Part shown: piece by piece, positions 1-5,384 of the stretch
How positions within the stretch are numbered: the first letter of the stretch is position 1
Layout of the letters: each line of letters opens with the position of its first letter
Assembly: GCA_012514355.1 (NCBI GenBank)
Contig: JAAZAL010000077.1
Span: forward strand, 1 to 11,373
DNA: 11,373 nucleotides
DNA from: Candidatus Dojkabacteria bacterium
GTDB taxonomy: Bacteria > Patescibacteriota > Dojkabacteria > SC72
Direction of reading: 5' to 3'
Position numbers and translations under genes: made by a program
Notes under the pieces: generated by a model
Database searches by the model: none
Told to the model about the DNA's origin: nothing
Seen by the model: the letters and a program-made list of their open reading frames with translations, nothing else

Positions 1-805
1 ACCCTACCTTAACAGACCGTACAGTAGAGACACTTTTAATACTTACTCTAGCCTTTCTAAGATCTGAAATAAAGAAATATGACATTACTAATGACCAAAC
101 CATAAAGATGCCAACTAATACATCCTCCATAATAGATAATTGGTCCGACAGATATAGGTAAACAATATACACGGAGGAAAGTAATACTATTAATGTTCCT
201 ACATATCCTAATATATACTTCTCGTATATTGGATTTTTAACAATTTTGTATATAAATTTAAAAATCAGAAAAAAAAGTCCCATTATTATTATCAAAACCA
301 CCCCCCTATATATCCAAGTATTAAATCCTGATGTAATACCTGTATAGATATATGATAATCCTAACATTGTTGTTGAAGAAAAATATATTGGGAAAAACAT
401 ATGTTTCCATCTCCATTTTTTAACAACAAGAGAGAAAAGTGTTAAAAGTAGTAAAAGAGAAACAAATACTGCAAGAATAACTAATCCTCCATCCCATATG
501 CTAAAAAACCTCCACGGAAGTAACCTAAAAAGATAGATCTTGTCTCCATATTTCTCATAAGGTAACCAATACCATATGTATAACGAAAATGTTTTCCACT
601 CCAAAACAATATATACAATTCTACTAATAAGTAAACTAATGTAACTAGAGATTAAAAATATATCAAAAACAGAAGACCTATTCTTTCTAGATTCTGCACA
701 ACCTCTCCAGAACACAAAAAGCCCTATTAGAAATAGAAGCATAAACACAATTAATGGGTGAACGCTTTTAATATAGTCTTTTACAATATATATCCACTCT
801 TTCAC
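1..805 (-). CDS. Polytopic membrane protein, degenerate Lgt-like (partial, C-terminus off the left edge)
   Basis: An open frame of 268 codons runs to the window edge, so the C-terminus is missing. The only usable start near its 5' end is a GTG (805-803); an in-frame TAA lies just upstream and the nearby ATG at 812 is out of frame. The protein has six or more hydrophobic segments, a first helix around residues 16-33, and many aromatic residues. The stretch LPWRFFSIWDGGL (about residues 96-108), preceded by a helix with ISRIVYIVLEW, resembles the region of prolipoprotein diacylglyceryl transferase (Lgt) that usually reads as an I-W-E-G-G-L-S-F-H-G-G signature. Here the segment continues VILAVF, so the catalytic-loop histidine and following glycines are absent, and I see no later GRxGNFxN-type signature in the visible part. 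I infer a distant Lgt-fold homologue that has lost, or never had, transferase activity; an unrelated membrane protein is possible. It is last visible in the leftward gene series, 24 bases after the zinc-ribbon gene. Confidence 0.7.
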   Translation of the reverse strand, partial: MKEWIYIVKDYIKSVHPLIVFMLLFLIGLFVFWRGCAESRKNRSSVFDIFLISSYISLLISRIVYIVLEWKTFSLYIWYWLPYEKYGDKIYLFRLLPWRFFSIWDGGLVILAVFVSLLLLLTLFSLVVKKWRWKHMFFPIYFSSTTMLGLSYIYTGITSGFNTWIYRGVVLIIIMGLFFLIFKFIYKIVKNPIYEKYILGYVGTLIVLLSSVYIVYLYLSDQLSIMEDVLVGIFMVWSLVMSYFFISDLRKARVSIKSVSTVRSVKVG

Positions 806-829
806 AGTACATAGTTAATACTTTAATAG

Positions 830-1627
830 CTATCTTTTCTTTTTTTTCTTCTTCTTCTTCTTCTGGTTTTGCTTAGGATACTCCTTCTTACTTACATTCA
901 CTGGTTGATTAGTAATAGATTGTTTAACTTCCTCTTTCTCCTCTTTTTTATTTACCTTCTCTAAAAGATCATCTTTTTTCAACTGAATTTCTTTTTTAAG
1001 AGATAACAATGGTGTTAATATTGCATTTCCGAGTTTAACAACAAAACTATGTCCTGTCTTGTATCTAGTCCTTTTAGATTCTACAGTCTCAACAGCATGC
1101 TCTTTAGTAGCAGTAATCTGTTTTTCCATAACCTTGACATCTGGATATTTCTCTTCTCCGACAGCCCTCTCTCTTAATTGGAAACCACAAAATTCACAGT
1201 ATTTATGGTCTTTATTTACTAATATATTACATTTCGGACATCTTGCTTTTATTGTATAACCGCAATTTGTACAGTGAACATATCCTGGGAAAAGTTGAGA
1301 ACCACACTTAGGGCAATCACCTAAATCAGCAGTCTCATACTTTAAATACCTTCTCTCTAAATCTGCCCAATATATCTCCTCAATTGTCTCACTTGGTCTA
1401 ATAATTAAATATATTATTAATCCAGGGATATTGAGAAAAACAGACAAAAGAACATAGCCTACTCTTAAACCCCTCTTTGATGTTCTCTCACCTGAATCTA
1501 CCCAAACCCAACCTATTATGAATAGCCAAAATACTACTAGTACAAGACCCAAGATGAAGCCGAACATATTAAAATCTAAACTGCCAACAAAATCAAAAAA
1601 ACTAAGTATTATCTTTTCTAGTCCCAT
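830..1627 (-). CDS. Membrane-anchored double zinc-ribbon protein with polylysine C-terminus
   Basis: This 265-aa protein of unknown function has a clear layout. Two hydrophobic helices lie at about residues 20-43 and 56-76, separated by a short charged loop (DSGERTSKRG). Two consecutive zinc ribbons follow. The first has Cys105, Cys108, Cys119 and Cys122; the second has Cys130, Cys133, Cys144 and Cys147. Each is CPKC followed by CxxCG, as in double-zinc-ribbon (DZR) domains. From about residue 155 the chain is highly charged and probably disordered, ending in nine lysines and an arginine encoded by a CTT/TTT run on the plus strand. The family usually suggests a zinc-stabilised adaptor or nucleic-acid contact at the inner membrane face; that role is inference. 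The start ATG at 1627 has no SD sequence and lies 25 bases after the tRNA gene, so read-through from the tRNA transcript or an unseen promoter would be needed. It stops with TAG. Confidence 0.85.
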   Translation of the reverse strand: MGLEKIILSFFDFVGSLDFNMFGFILGLVLVVFWLFIIGWVWVDSGERTSKRGLRVGYVLLSVFLNIPGLIIYLIIRPSETIEEIYWADLERRYLKYETADLGDCPKCGSQLFPGYVHCTNCGYTIKARCPKCNILVNKDHKYCEFCGFQLRERAVGEEKYPDVKVMEKQITATKEHAVETVESKRTRYKTGHSFVVKLGNAILTPLLSLKKEIQLKKDDLLEKVNKKEEKEEVKQSITNQPVNVSKKEYPKQNQKKKKKKKKKR

Positions 1628-1652
1628 ATTGTATACCGTAAATATTAATAAA

Positions 1653-1736
1653 TGGTCGAGGAGGGAGTTGAACCCTCACACTATTGCTAGCATGGGATTT
1701 TGAGTCCCACGTGTCTGCCAGTTCCACCACTCGACC
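1653..1736 (-). tRNA. tRNA-Leu, anticodon CAA
   Basis: The minus strand folds as an 84-nt class II tRNA. The acceptor stem GGTCGAG pairs perfectly with CTCGACC and the discriminator is A at 1653. The anticodon stem TGGGA/TCCCA encloses loop CTCAAAA, giving anticodon CAA (plus-strand 1700-1702), which reads UUG. The T arm is GAGGG-TTCAACT-CCCTC. The long variable arm forms a short hairpin GCTA-GCAA-TAGT capped by a GNRA tetraloop, which with the D-arm context GGCAGAC supports leucine identity. CCA is not encoded, since the bases after the discriminator read TTT on the minus strand, so CCA must be added afterwards. Confidence 0.95.
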
Positions 1737-1747
1737 TAGCGTGGTTT

Positions 1748-1777
1748 ATTATATATCAATAAAAGATATATTGTATA
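1748..1777 (-). promoter_or_regulatory. Candidate promoter for tRNA-Leu
   Basis: On the minus strand a perfect -10 box TATAAT (1748-1753) is preceded after 18 bases by TATACA (1772-1777), four of six matches to the -35 consensus. The mature tRNA begins at 1736, 11 bases after the -10 box, so the precursor leader would be only a few bases. The region is AT-rich, so a chance -10 match cannot be excluded, but dnaB ends just upstream (stop at 1780-1782) and the tRNA needs either this promoter or dnaB read-through. Confidence 0.5.
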
Positions 1778-1779
1778 TA

Positions 1780-3102
1780 CTAATTCTTCTCTTTATAAAG
1801 ATTTCTGAAACTGGCTATCTCCTTTACAAATGCTAACTCTAAAATACCTGTAGGACCGTTCCTATGCTTTGCTACAAACACCTCTGCACTTCCCTTCTTT
1901 TCAGTATCAGGATTCCAAGTTTCTTCCCTATCTAGGAAAATTACTACATCTGCATCCTGTTCAATAGAACCAGACTCTCTAAGATCTGATAACTGAGGTC
2001 TCCTACTCTGTCTCTGTTCAATTGCACGAGATAGTTGAGAAAGGGCAACAACTGGTACACTTAACTCTTTTGCTAAGTTCTTTAATCCTTGAGATACCTC
2101 TCCTACCTCCAAAGTTCTACTTTCCCTACTATTACCATGCATAAGCTGAAGATAGTCTACAAAAATAATATCAACACCCTGCTCTAGTGCTAGTCTTCTC
2201 GCCTTAGTTCTAATCTGATTAATATGTTGTCCAGCCATATCATCTACATATATATTTGCATCTGCTAACTCACCCATTGTATTTGCAAGTTTAATGACCT
2301 TTTCTTCAGTCAACTTGTTTGTTCTAATCTCCCAAAAAGGGATACCGGATTGCATACCTAAAAGTCTATCCATAATCTGCATATTAGACATTTCTAATGA
2401 GAAGAAGGCTACATTTTTCTTCTCCATTAACGCAGCGTGCCTCATCATATCAAGAGCTAATGAGGTCTTACCAACCGATGGTCTTGCTGCAAGTACAACT
2501 AAGTCAGACTTTTGGAAACCACCAAGTAAAATATCTAATTCCTTAAAACCTGTTGAAATACCTGAATAGTCATCGCTTTCTTTAGCATGAGCTGCTCTCT
2601 CATATGCATCTTTAAGTAAATCTTTAATATGAATAAAGTTACTCTTAATTCCCGCTTGTGCTACATTAAAAAGCAATGTCTCAGACCTATCAACAACCTC
2701 TGGTAAAGCTACTGTTTCATCAAAAGCTAACTTAGTGATTTCAGAAGATGAAGATATTAACCCTCTTCTAGTAGCAGTCTCTTTAACAATATTTGCATAC
2801 TCAGCAGCATGTGCAGCCGTAGGTACAAAAGAAGCTAATTCTGTTAAATACGCCCTTCCTCCTAACTTGCTTAATATCTTTTTCTTCTTTAATTTGTCAG
2901 ATACTGTTACTAAATCGATAGGAAGGCCACCTTCAAAAAGCTCTAAAATATTTTGATATATTGCACTATGCCTATCATCATAGAAATGCTCCGGAAGTAA
3001 CCAACCAGAAACCTCTATTAAAGCATCTTTATCTAAAAGTATAGAACCTAAAACAGATTTTTCTGCTTCAATATTTTGTGGTGGAATTCTATCCATATTC
3101 AT
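1780..3102 (-). CDS. dnaB: Replicative DNA helicase DnaB
   Basis: This 440-aa protein has the normal length and full architecture of the hexameric 5'-3' replicative helicase. The N-terminal helical domain, which contacts primase DnaG in known DnaB proteins, spans about residues 5-110 and opens with PPQNIEAEKSVLGS. A linker leads to the RecA-like ATPase domain from about 180. Walker A is ARPSVGKTS (residues 206-214, Lys212, Thr213), the catalytic glutamate is in FSLEM (Glu237), and Walker B is IIFVDYLQL with Asp316. The DnaB signature follows as SQLSRAIEQR and LRESGSIEQDADVV (about 355-387), and AKHRNGPTG near 411-419 holds the likely arginine finger. The ATG at 3102 overlaps the stop of the upstream metallo-beta-lactamase-fold gene in TAATG, suggesting translational coupling; a second ATG two codons in is an alternative start. 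No SD sequence is well placed. It stops with TAG. Confidence 0.98.
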   Translation of the reverse strand: MNMDRIPPQNIEAEKSVLGSILLDKDALIEVSGWLLPEHFYDDRHSAIYQNILELFEGGLPIDLVTVSDKLKKKKILSKLGGRAYLTELASFVPTAAHAAEYANIVKETATRRGLISSSSEITKLAFDETVALPEVVDRSETLLFNVAQAGIKSNFIHIKDLLKDAYERAAHAKESDDYSGISTGFKELDILLGGFQKSDLVVLAARPSVGKTSLALDMMRHAALMEKKNVAFFSLEMSNMQIMDRLLGMQSGIPFWEIRTNKLTEEKVIKLANTMGELADANIYVDDMAGQHINQIRTKARRLALEQGVDIIFVDYLQLMHGNSRESRTLEVGEVSQGLKNLAKELSVPVVALSQLSRAIEQRQSRRPQLSDLRESGSIEQDADVVIFLDREETWNPDTEKKGSAEVFVAKHRNGPTGILELAFVKEIASFRNLYKEKN

Positions 3103-3749
3103 TATTTAAGAAATATTACCTCAATATTCTTGTTCTCTTGCTCAGGACTAGGAGTAACATTTAAGTAGGTATCCTCCTTGACATTAGTAAAACCAAAGTA
3201 TTTAATAAATTCCTCTTTACTCTTTAATTCTTTACCAATTTTAAGCCCCTCCTGTTTGTAGGCACAAGGAAGTAGTATTGTAGGATCTATATAGTTGAGA
3301 ATCTTTTCTATCTTTTCATAATCAATAAATAGATCACCATTTCCAATGGGAAGAATCAATACATCAACATCTCCTAAATCCTTTGTTTGAGAAACATCTA
3401 GCGAGTTATCAATGAGACCCATATATACAACTCGCAGTACTGCTTCATCTATAGTGTAAAAAGGGCAATCAACAGCTCTCCTAATCATCATCCCCCCTAT
3501 CTCATACTCCCCTGGAGAAGAAATCTCAATAATTGATTCTCTATGATCAGGCTCAACTTTCTTTAACAAATTTCTCTCCTTTAGAATATTTTCCTTACCT
3601 CTTAAATCTTTTCCCGTAAATAGAACTACATCTGCCTTACTTTTATTAAAACTTAGCCCACTATCTCCCAACGCTTGAGGGTCAGTTAATATTGAGATAT
3701 TTCCAGTACTTAACAAAAAGGATGACCATCCGAGATTTTTAATCTTCAT
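3102..3749 (-). CDS. Metallo-beta-lactamase-fold protein lacking metal ligands (COG2220/UlaG-like)
   Basis: The frame is open from a TTG at 3773, but I choose the ATG at 3749 because MKIKNLGWSSFLL matches the usual start of COG2220-type metallo-beta-lactamase-fold hydrolases (MKIxxLGHSSFxI). This gives 215 aa. Family landmarks are ILTDP (residues 20-24), a strand ADVVLFT (39-45), SPGEYEIGGMMI (78-89), DVDVLILPIGNGD (127-139) and ILLPCAYK (158-165). The metal ligands are missing. The early GHSSF histidine is Trp8. The HxHxDH motif expected after ADVVLFT reads GKDLRGK. The histidine expected after ILLP is also absent. I infer a catalytically dead or metal-free homologue keeping the fold. It follows the csoR-like gene by 54 bases and its TAA overlaps the dnaB ATG by one base, so it may be regulatory or structural around dnaB expression; its function is unknown. 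Confidence 0.8.
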   Translation of the reverse strand: MKIKNLGWSSFLLSTGNISILTDPQALGDSGLSFNKSKADVVLFTGKDLRGKENILKERNLLKKVEPDHRESIIEISSPGEYEIGGMMIRRAVDCPFYTIDEAVLRVVYMGLIDNSLDVSQTKDLGDVDVLILPIGNGDLFIDYEKIEKILNYIDPTILLPCAYKQEGLKIGKELKSKEEFIKYFGFTNVKEDTYLNVTPSPEQENKNIEVIFLK

Positions 3750-3787
3750 CTTTATACATACTAATATTAACAAGGCAGTTTCTTTTA

Positions 3788-3814
3788 AGAGTATATCAGA
3801 TTTTTACTCTGATA
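3788..3814. repeat. Two overlapping inverted repeats at the csoR-like stop codon
   Basis: TATCAGA (3794-3800) and TCTGATA (3808-3814) form a perfect 7-bp inverted repeat with a 7-base loop. AGAGTA (3788-3793) and TACTCT (3805-3810) form a second, 6-bp inverted repeat sharing bases 3808-3810 with the first. In the leftward transcript the two hairpins would exclude each other at the csoR-like stop codon (3804-3806). No U-run follows, so this is not a standard terminator. It may be a weak structural or processing element, or chance in AT-rich DNA. Confidence 0.35.
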
Positions 3815-4025
3815 GGCCTAAAGATTTTCGAATATCTTCTACCATACTCTCTTTCATTCTTTTTTTGAGTAACTCTAACTTCAAACTCTCTAAAGAAGAT
3901 ATTACAGCTTGAAGCTGTGTCATTACTTTATCCTCATCTGTACTGTTAACAATCATTCTCTTTACACCCCCTACCTGTCCCTCTATTCTACTTACTCTGT
4001 TTTGAATTCTTTTGGAATATTTCAT
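3804..4025 (-). CDS. CsoR/RcnR-family transcriptional repressor without the canonical metal-binding residues
   Basis: This 73-aa all-helical protein has the family hallmarks: NRVSRIEGQVGGVKRMI (residues 9-25), then TQLQAVISSLESLKLELL (36-53). Family members form tetrameric DNA-binding repressors that lose DNA affinity on binding Cu(I), Ni, Co, formaldehyde or persulfides. The usual Cu ligands Cys-His-Cys align here with Glu31, Arg56 and Ser60, and the protein has no cysteine or histidine at all, so copper, nickel or thiol sensing as described is very unlikely. The length is slightly below the usual 85-100 aa. It is transcribed divergently from hsp20 and heads a leftward series with the metallo-beta-lactamase-fold gene and dnaB. 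A promoter ends 5 bases before the ATG, predicting a leaderless mRNA and possible autoregulation. The family call is firm; its signal and targets are unknown. Confidence 0.88.
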   Translation of the reverse strand: MKYSKRIQNRVSRIEGQVGGVKRMIVNSTDEDKVMTQLQAVISSLESLKLELLKKRMKESMVEDIRKSLGLSE

Positions 4026-4030
4026 ATTAA

Positions 4031-4059
4031 AGTATATTTTTTAATTTAAAAAAAATCAA
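4031..4059 (-). promoter_or_regulatory. Promoter for the csoR-like gene, predicted leaderless
   Basis: On the minus strand -35 TTGATT (4054-4059) and -10 TATACT (4031-4036) are separated by exactly 17 bases, including an A/T tract that could add UP-like or curved-DNA effects. Only five bases (4026-4030) lie between the -10 box and the ATG at 4025, so transcription should start at or beside the A of the start codon. This predicts a leaderless transcript, consistent with the missing SD. Confidence 0.7.
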
Positions 4060-4069
4060 CTAATACCCC

Positions 4070-4099
4070 TTGACAAGAATTAGCACTCGGTTGTATCAT
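4070..4099 (+). promoter_or_regulatory. Sigma-70-type promoter of hsp20
   Basis: A perfect -35 box TTGACA (4070-4075) and -10 box TATCAT (4094-4099, five of six matches) are separated by 18 bases. Initiation near 4105-4107 would leave a leader of about 34 bases made almost only of A and T, with no SD before the hsp20 ATG at 4140. The -35 boxes of the two divergent promoters are 10 bases apart, so factors binding between them could affect both. Confidence 0.75.
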
Positions 4100-4106
4100 T
4101 TGCTAA
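4080..4106. promoter_or_regulatory. CIRCE-type HrcA operator in the hsp20 promoter
   Basis: The known CIRCE operator is TTAGCACTC, nine bases, then GAGTGCTAA. Here the left half is an exact TTAGCACTC (4080-4088), the spacer is exactly nine bases (4089-4097), and the right half is ATTTGCTAA (4098-4106), matching six of nine positions including the outer TGCTAA. It fills the space between the -35 and -10 boxes and covers the -10 and the likely transcription start, so bound HrcA would block the promoter. This predicts heat-shock derepression of hsp20 and an hrcA gene elsewhere in the genome. Confidence 0.8.
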
Positions 4107-4139
4107 TCATATATATTTAAATTATTATATTTAAAAATT

Positions 4140-4580
4140 ATGAAAATAGTAAAAATAAACCAAAAACCACAGGATTCTCTATACACTCCTGTAAGATCTT
4201 TAATGGATGATTTCTTTAACTTCCCTACAAGATGGGATGATCTCTATCTAAGAGATTTTGACAATCTATCTGCAAATATTTGGGAAGAAGAGAACAAAAT
4301 ATATGTAAAAATGGCTATGCCTGGAGTTAAAAAAGAAGATATTAAAATATCTGTAACAGGGGATACCTTGAGTATTGAGGGTGAAAGTAAGCAAGAGAAG
4401 GAAGAAAAAGAGAAAAAATACTTCCTTAAAACATTCCAATCATGCTCCTACTCGCAGAGTTTTAACCTACCCTCTTTAGTAAACCCAGATGGTGTAGAAG
4501 CAAAATTTGAGGATGGTGTATTAACTATTACACTTCCAAAAGCTAAAGAGTCAGAAAGTAAACAGATTTCAATAAAGTAA
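4140..4580 (+). CDS. Small heat-shock protein, Hsp20/alpha-crystallin family
   Basis: This 146-aa ATP-independent holdase chaperone binds unfolding proteins in the cytoplasm as oligomers. The N-terminal arm (about 1-43) is rich in aromatics and aspartate (DDFFNFPTRWDDLY). The alpha-crystallin domain spans about 44-136, from ANIWEEENKIYVKMAMPGVKK through the consensus FEDGVLTITLPK (residues 123-134). The C-terminal tail ends with an IxI motif (Ile143-Ser-Ile145) that in this family docks into a neighbouring alpha-crystallin domain. The length is normal. It is monocistronic: it has its own promoter with a CIRCE-like operator upstream and a strong terminator six bases after the stop. The divergent csoR-like repressor shares the same 114-base control region. 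The start ATG at 4140 lacks an SD but matches the expected N-terminus. Confidence 0.97.
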   Translation: MKIVKINQKPQDSLYTPVRSLMDDFFNFPTRWDDLYLRDFDNLSANIWEEENKIYVKMAMPGVKKEDIKISVTGDTLSIEGESKQEKEEKEKKYFLKTFQSCSYSQSFNLPSLVNPDGVEAKFEDGVLTITLPKAKESESKQISIK

Positions 4581-4585
4581 GGAGT

Positions 4586-4613
4586 AAGGCAGTCTTTGGA
4601 CTGCCTTTTTTTT
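4586..4613 (+). terminator. Intrinsic terminator of hsp20
   Basis: AAGGCAGTC (4586-4594) pairs perfectly with GACTGCCTT (4599-4607) around a TTTG loop, and a run of eight T (4606-4613) overlaps the end of the stem. This is a textbook rho-independent terminator, starting six bases after the hsp20 TAA, and isolates hsp20 from the downstream pilin-like gene. Confidence 0.95.
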
Positions 4614-4641
4614 GTAGAAATATTTTGTTTTTCTAACACCG

Positions 4642-4665
4642 TGTGATAATCTTTAACAGGATAAT
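4642..4665 (+). promoter_or_regulatory. Candidate promoter region for the pilin-like gene
   Basis: The 103-base gap after hsp20 contains two GATAAT boxes (4645-4650 and 4660-4665), each five of six matches to the -10 consensus. The first is preceded by TGT (4642-4644), giving an extended -10 form. Neither has a good -35 at the right spacing. Because the hsp20 terminator lies upstream, a promoter must exist before 4684; the exact box is uncertain. Confidence 0.35.
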
Positions 4666-4683
4666 TTAATAGTACTTTAGTAT

Positions 4684-5307
4684 ATGTCAAAAAAATACGC
4701 CAGTTTTACTCTTGTCGAAATGCTTATCGTAATGGGTATTATCATTATCCTTATGGTAGTAGGTATCACGGCTGGAAGATTTGCTATCAATAGAGCAAAC
4801 GATGTAGCACATAGGAATGCTGCGGACCAAATATACACCTCTCTTCAAGCTTACTACACTGATTTTAGGGAGTACCCATCAGAAAATTCCGAAGAGATCT
4901 GCTCTAATGGTTGTACTATCGCAGGATTAGTTGGAAGTGAGAATACCCCTGGGGAATTAGTCCCTTACATAGATGAGGCATCCTTCAATGGTGGGTCAAA
5001 CGCAAGCTATTTCTATGGGGTTGGGGGAGATGGTGGAAACCAAGCTGTATTAGTTTGTGTAACACTTAGAGGGAACGCTCCAGACAACAACCAAAAGGAT
5101 AATGGAGAAATATACTGCAATGGCAACGGTTTCGGTGTCCAATTAACATTTGAGAATGGAAACGATTTTGTTGTTCAAACATCAGAAATTTCAAACCCTC
5201 AAGATGGTGACAATATGTTACATGTATTGACCGGATGGGACCACTTATCTGATGGAGGTTCCGAATGGAACAATGGTTGGGTCGTGTCTCCTATCATTAC
5301 CTATTAA
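4684..5307 (+). CDS. Type IV pilin-like / GspG-like prepilin
   Basis: This 207-aa protein has a class III signal: a short basic leader (MSKKYAS) followed by FTLVEMLIVMGIIIILMVVG, the conserved N-terminal pilin helix with Glu at +5 (Glu12). Prepilin peptidase should cut between Ser7 and Phe8; the -1 residue is Ser rather than the usual Gly. The helix continues amphipathically (AINRANDVAHRNAADQIYTSLQ) into a globular domain with YYTDFREYP near residues 57-65, typical of GspG/PilA-type pseudopilins. Four cysteines (73, 77, 125, 145) could form two disulfides outside the membrane, and the domain is rich in Gly and Asn. It would be assembled by a type IV pilus or secretion machine encoded elsewhere; no assembly gene is next to it. 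It has no SD. Whether it is a major pilin, a minor pilin or a secretion pseudopilin cannot be told. Confidence 0.9.
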   Translation: MSKKYASFTLVEMLIVMGIIIILMVVGITAGRFAINRANDVAHRNAADQIYTSLQAYYTDFREYPSENSEEICSNGCTIAGLVGSENTPGELVPYIDEASFNGGSNASYFYGVGGDGGNQAVLVCVTLRGNAPDNNQKDNGEIYCNGNGFGVQLTFENGNDFVVQTSEISNPQDGDNMLHVLTGWDHLSDGGSEWNNGWVVSPIITY

Positions 5308-5345
5308 CCCAGGTCCCCTCCTAAACAAATTTATTCTTCCAATTA

Positions 5346-5374
5346 TGGACACACCTATTTTCTTCTGATATAAT
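5346..5374 (+). promoter_or_regulatory. Promoter of rpmE-prfA-prmC
   Basis: -35 TGGACA (5346-5351, five of six) and a perfect -10 TATAAT (5369-5374) are separated by exactly 17 bases. Only ten bases lie between the -10 box and the rpmE ATG (5385), so the mRNA should start about three to five bases before the ATG: in effect a leaderless transcript of the translation genes. No autoregulatory leader for L31 can fit. Confidence 0.8.
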
Positions 5375-5384
5375 CCTCCTTGTT

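Noticed and set aside
836..864. T-rich run as a terminator for the zinc-ribbon gene
   Set aside because: It is inside the coding frame (lysine codons on the minus strand) and has no stem preceding it.
2294..2956. Two plus-strand open frames within dnaB
   Set aside because: Both are antisense shadows of conserved helicase motifs.
3750..3773. TTG start for the metallo-beta-lactamase-fold gene
   Set aside because: The ATG eight codons later starts exactly where the family N-terminus (MKIxxLG) begins.
4448..4690. Minus-strand open frame across the hsp20 3' end and terminator
   Set aside because: It lies antisense to the conserved hsp20 end, spans a strong terminator, and its translation resembles no protein family.
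5308..5345. Terminator after the pilin-like gene
   Set aside because: No convincing stem and no T-run is present between the stop and the rpmE promoter.
5375..5381. CCTCCTT just before the rpmE start
   Set aside because: It equals the anti-SD end of 16S rRNA rather than an SD, and lies between the -10 box and the start, so it is probably outside or at the edge of the mRNA; treated as chance.
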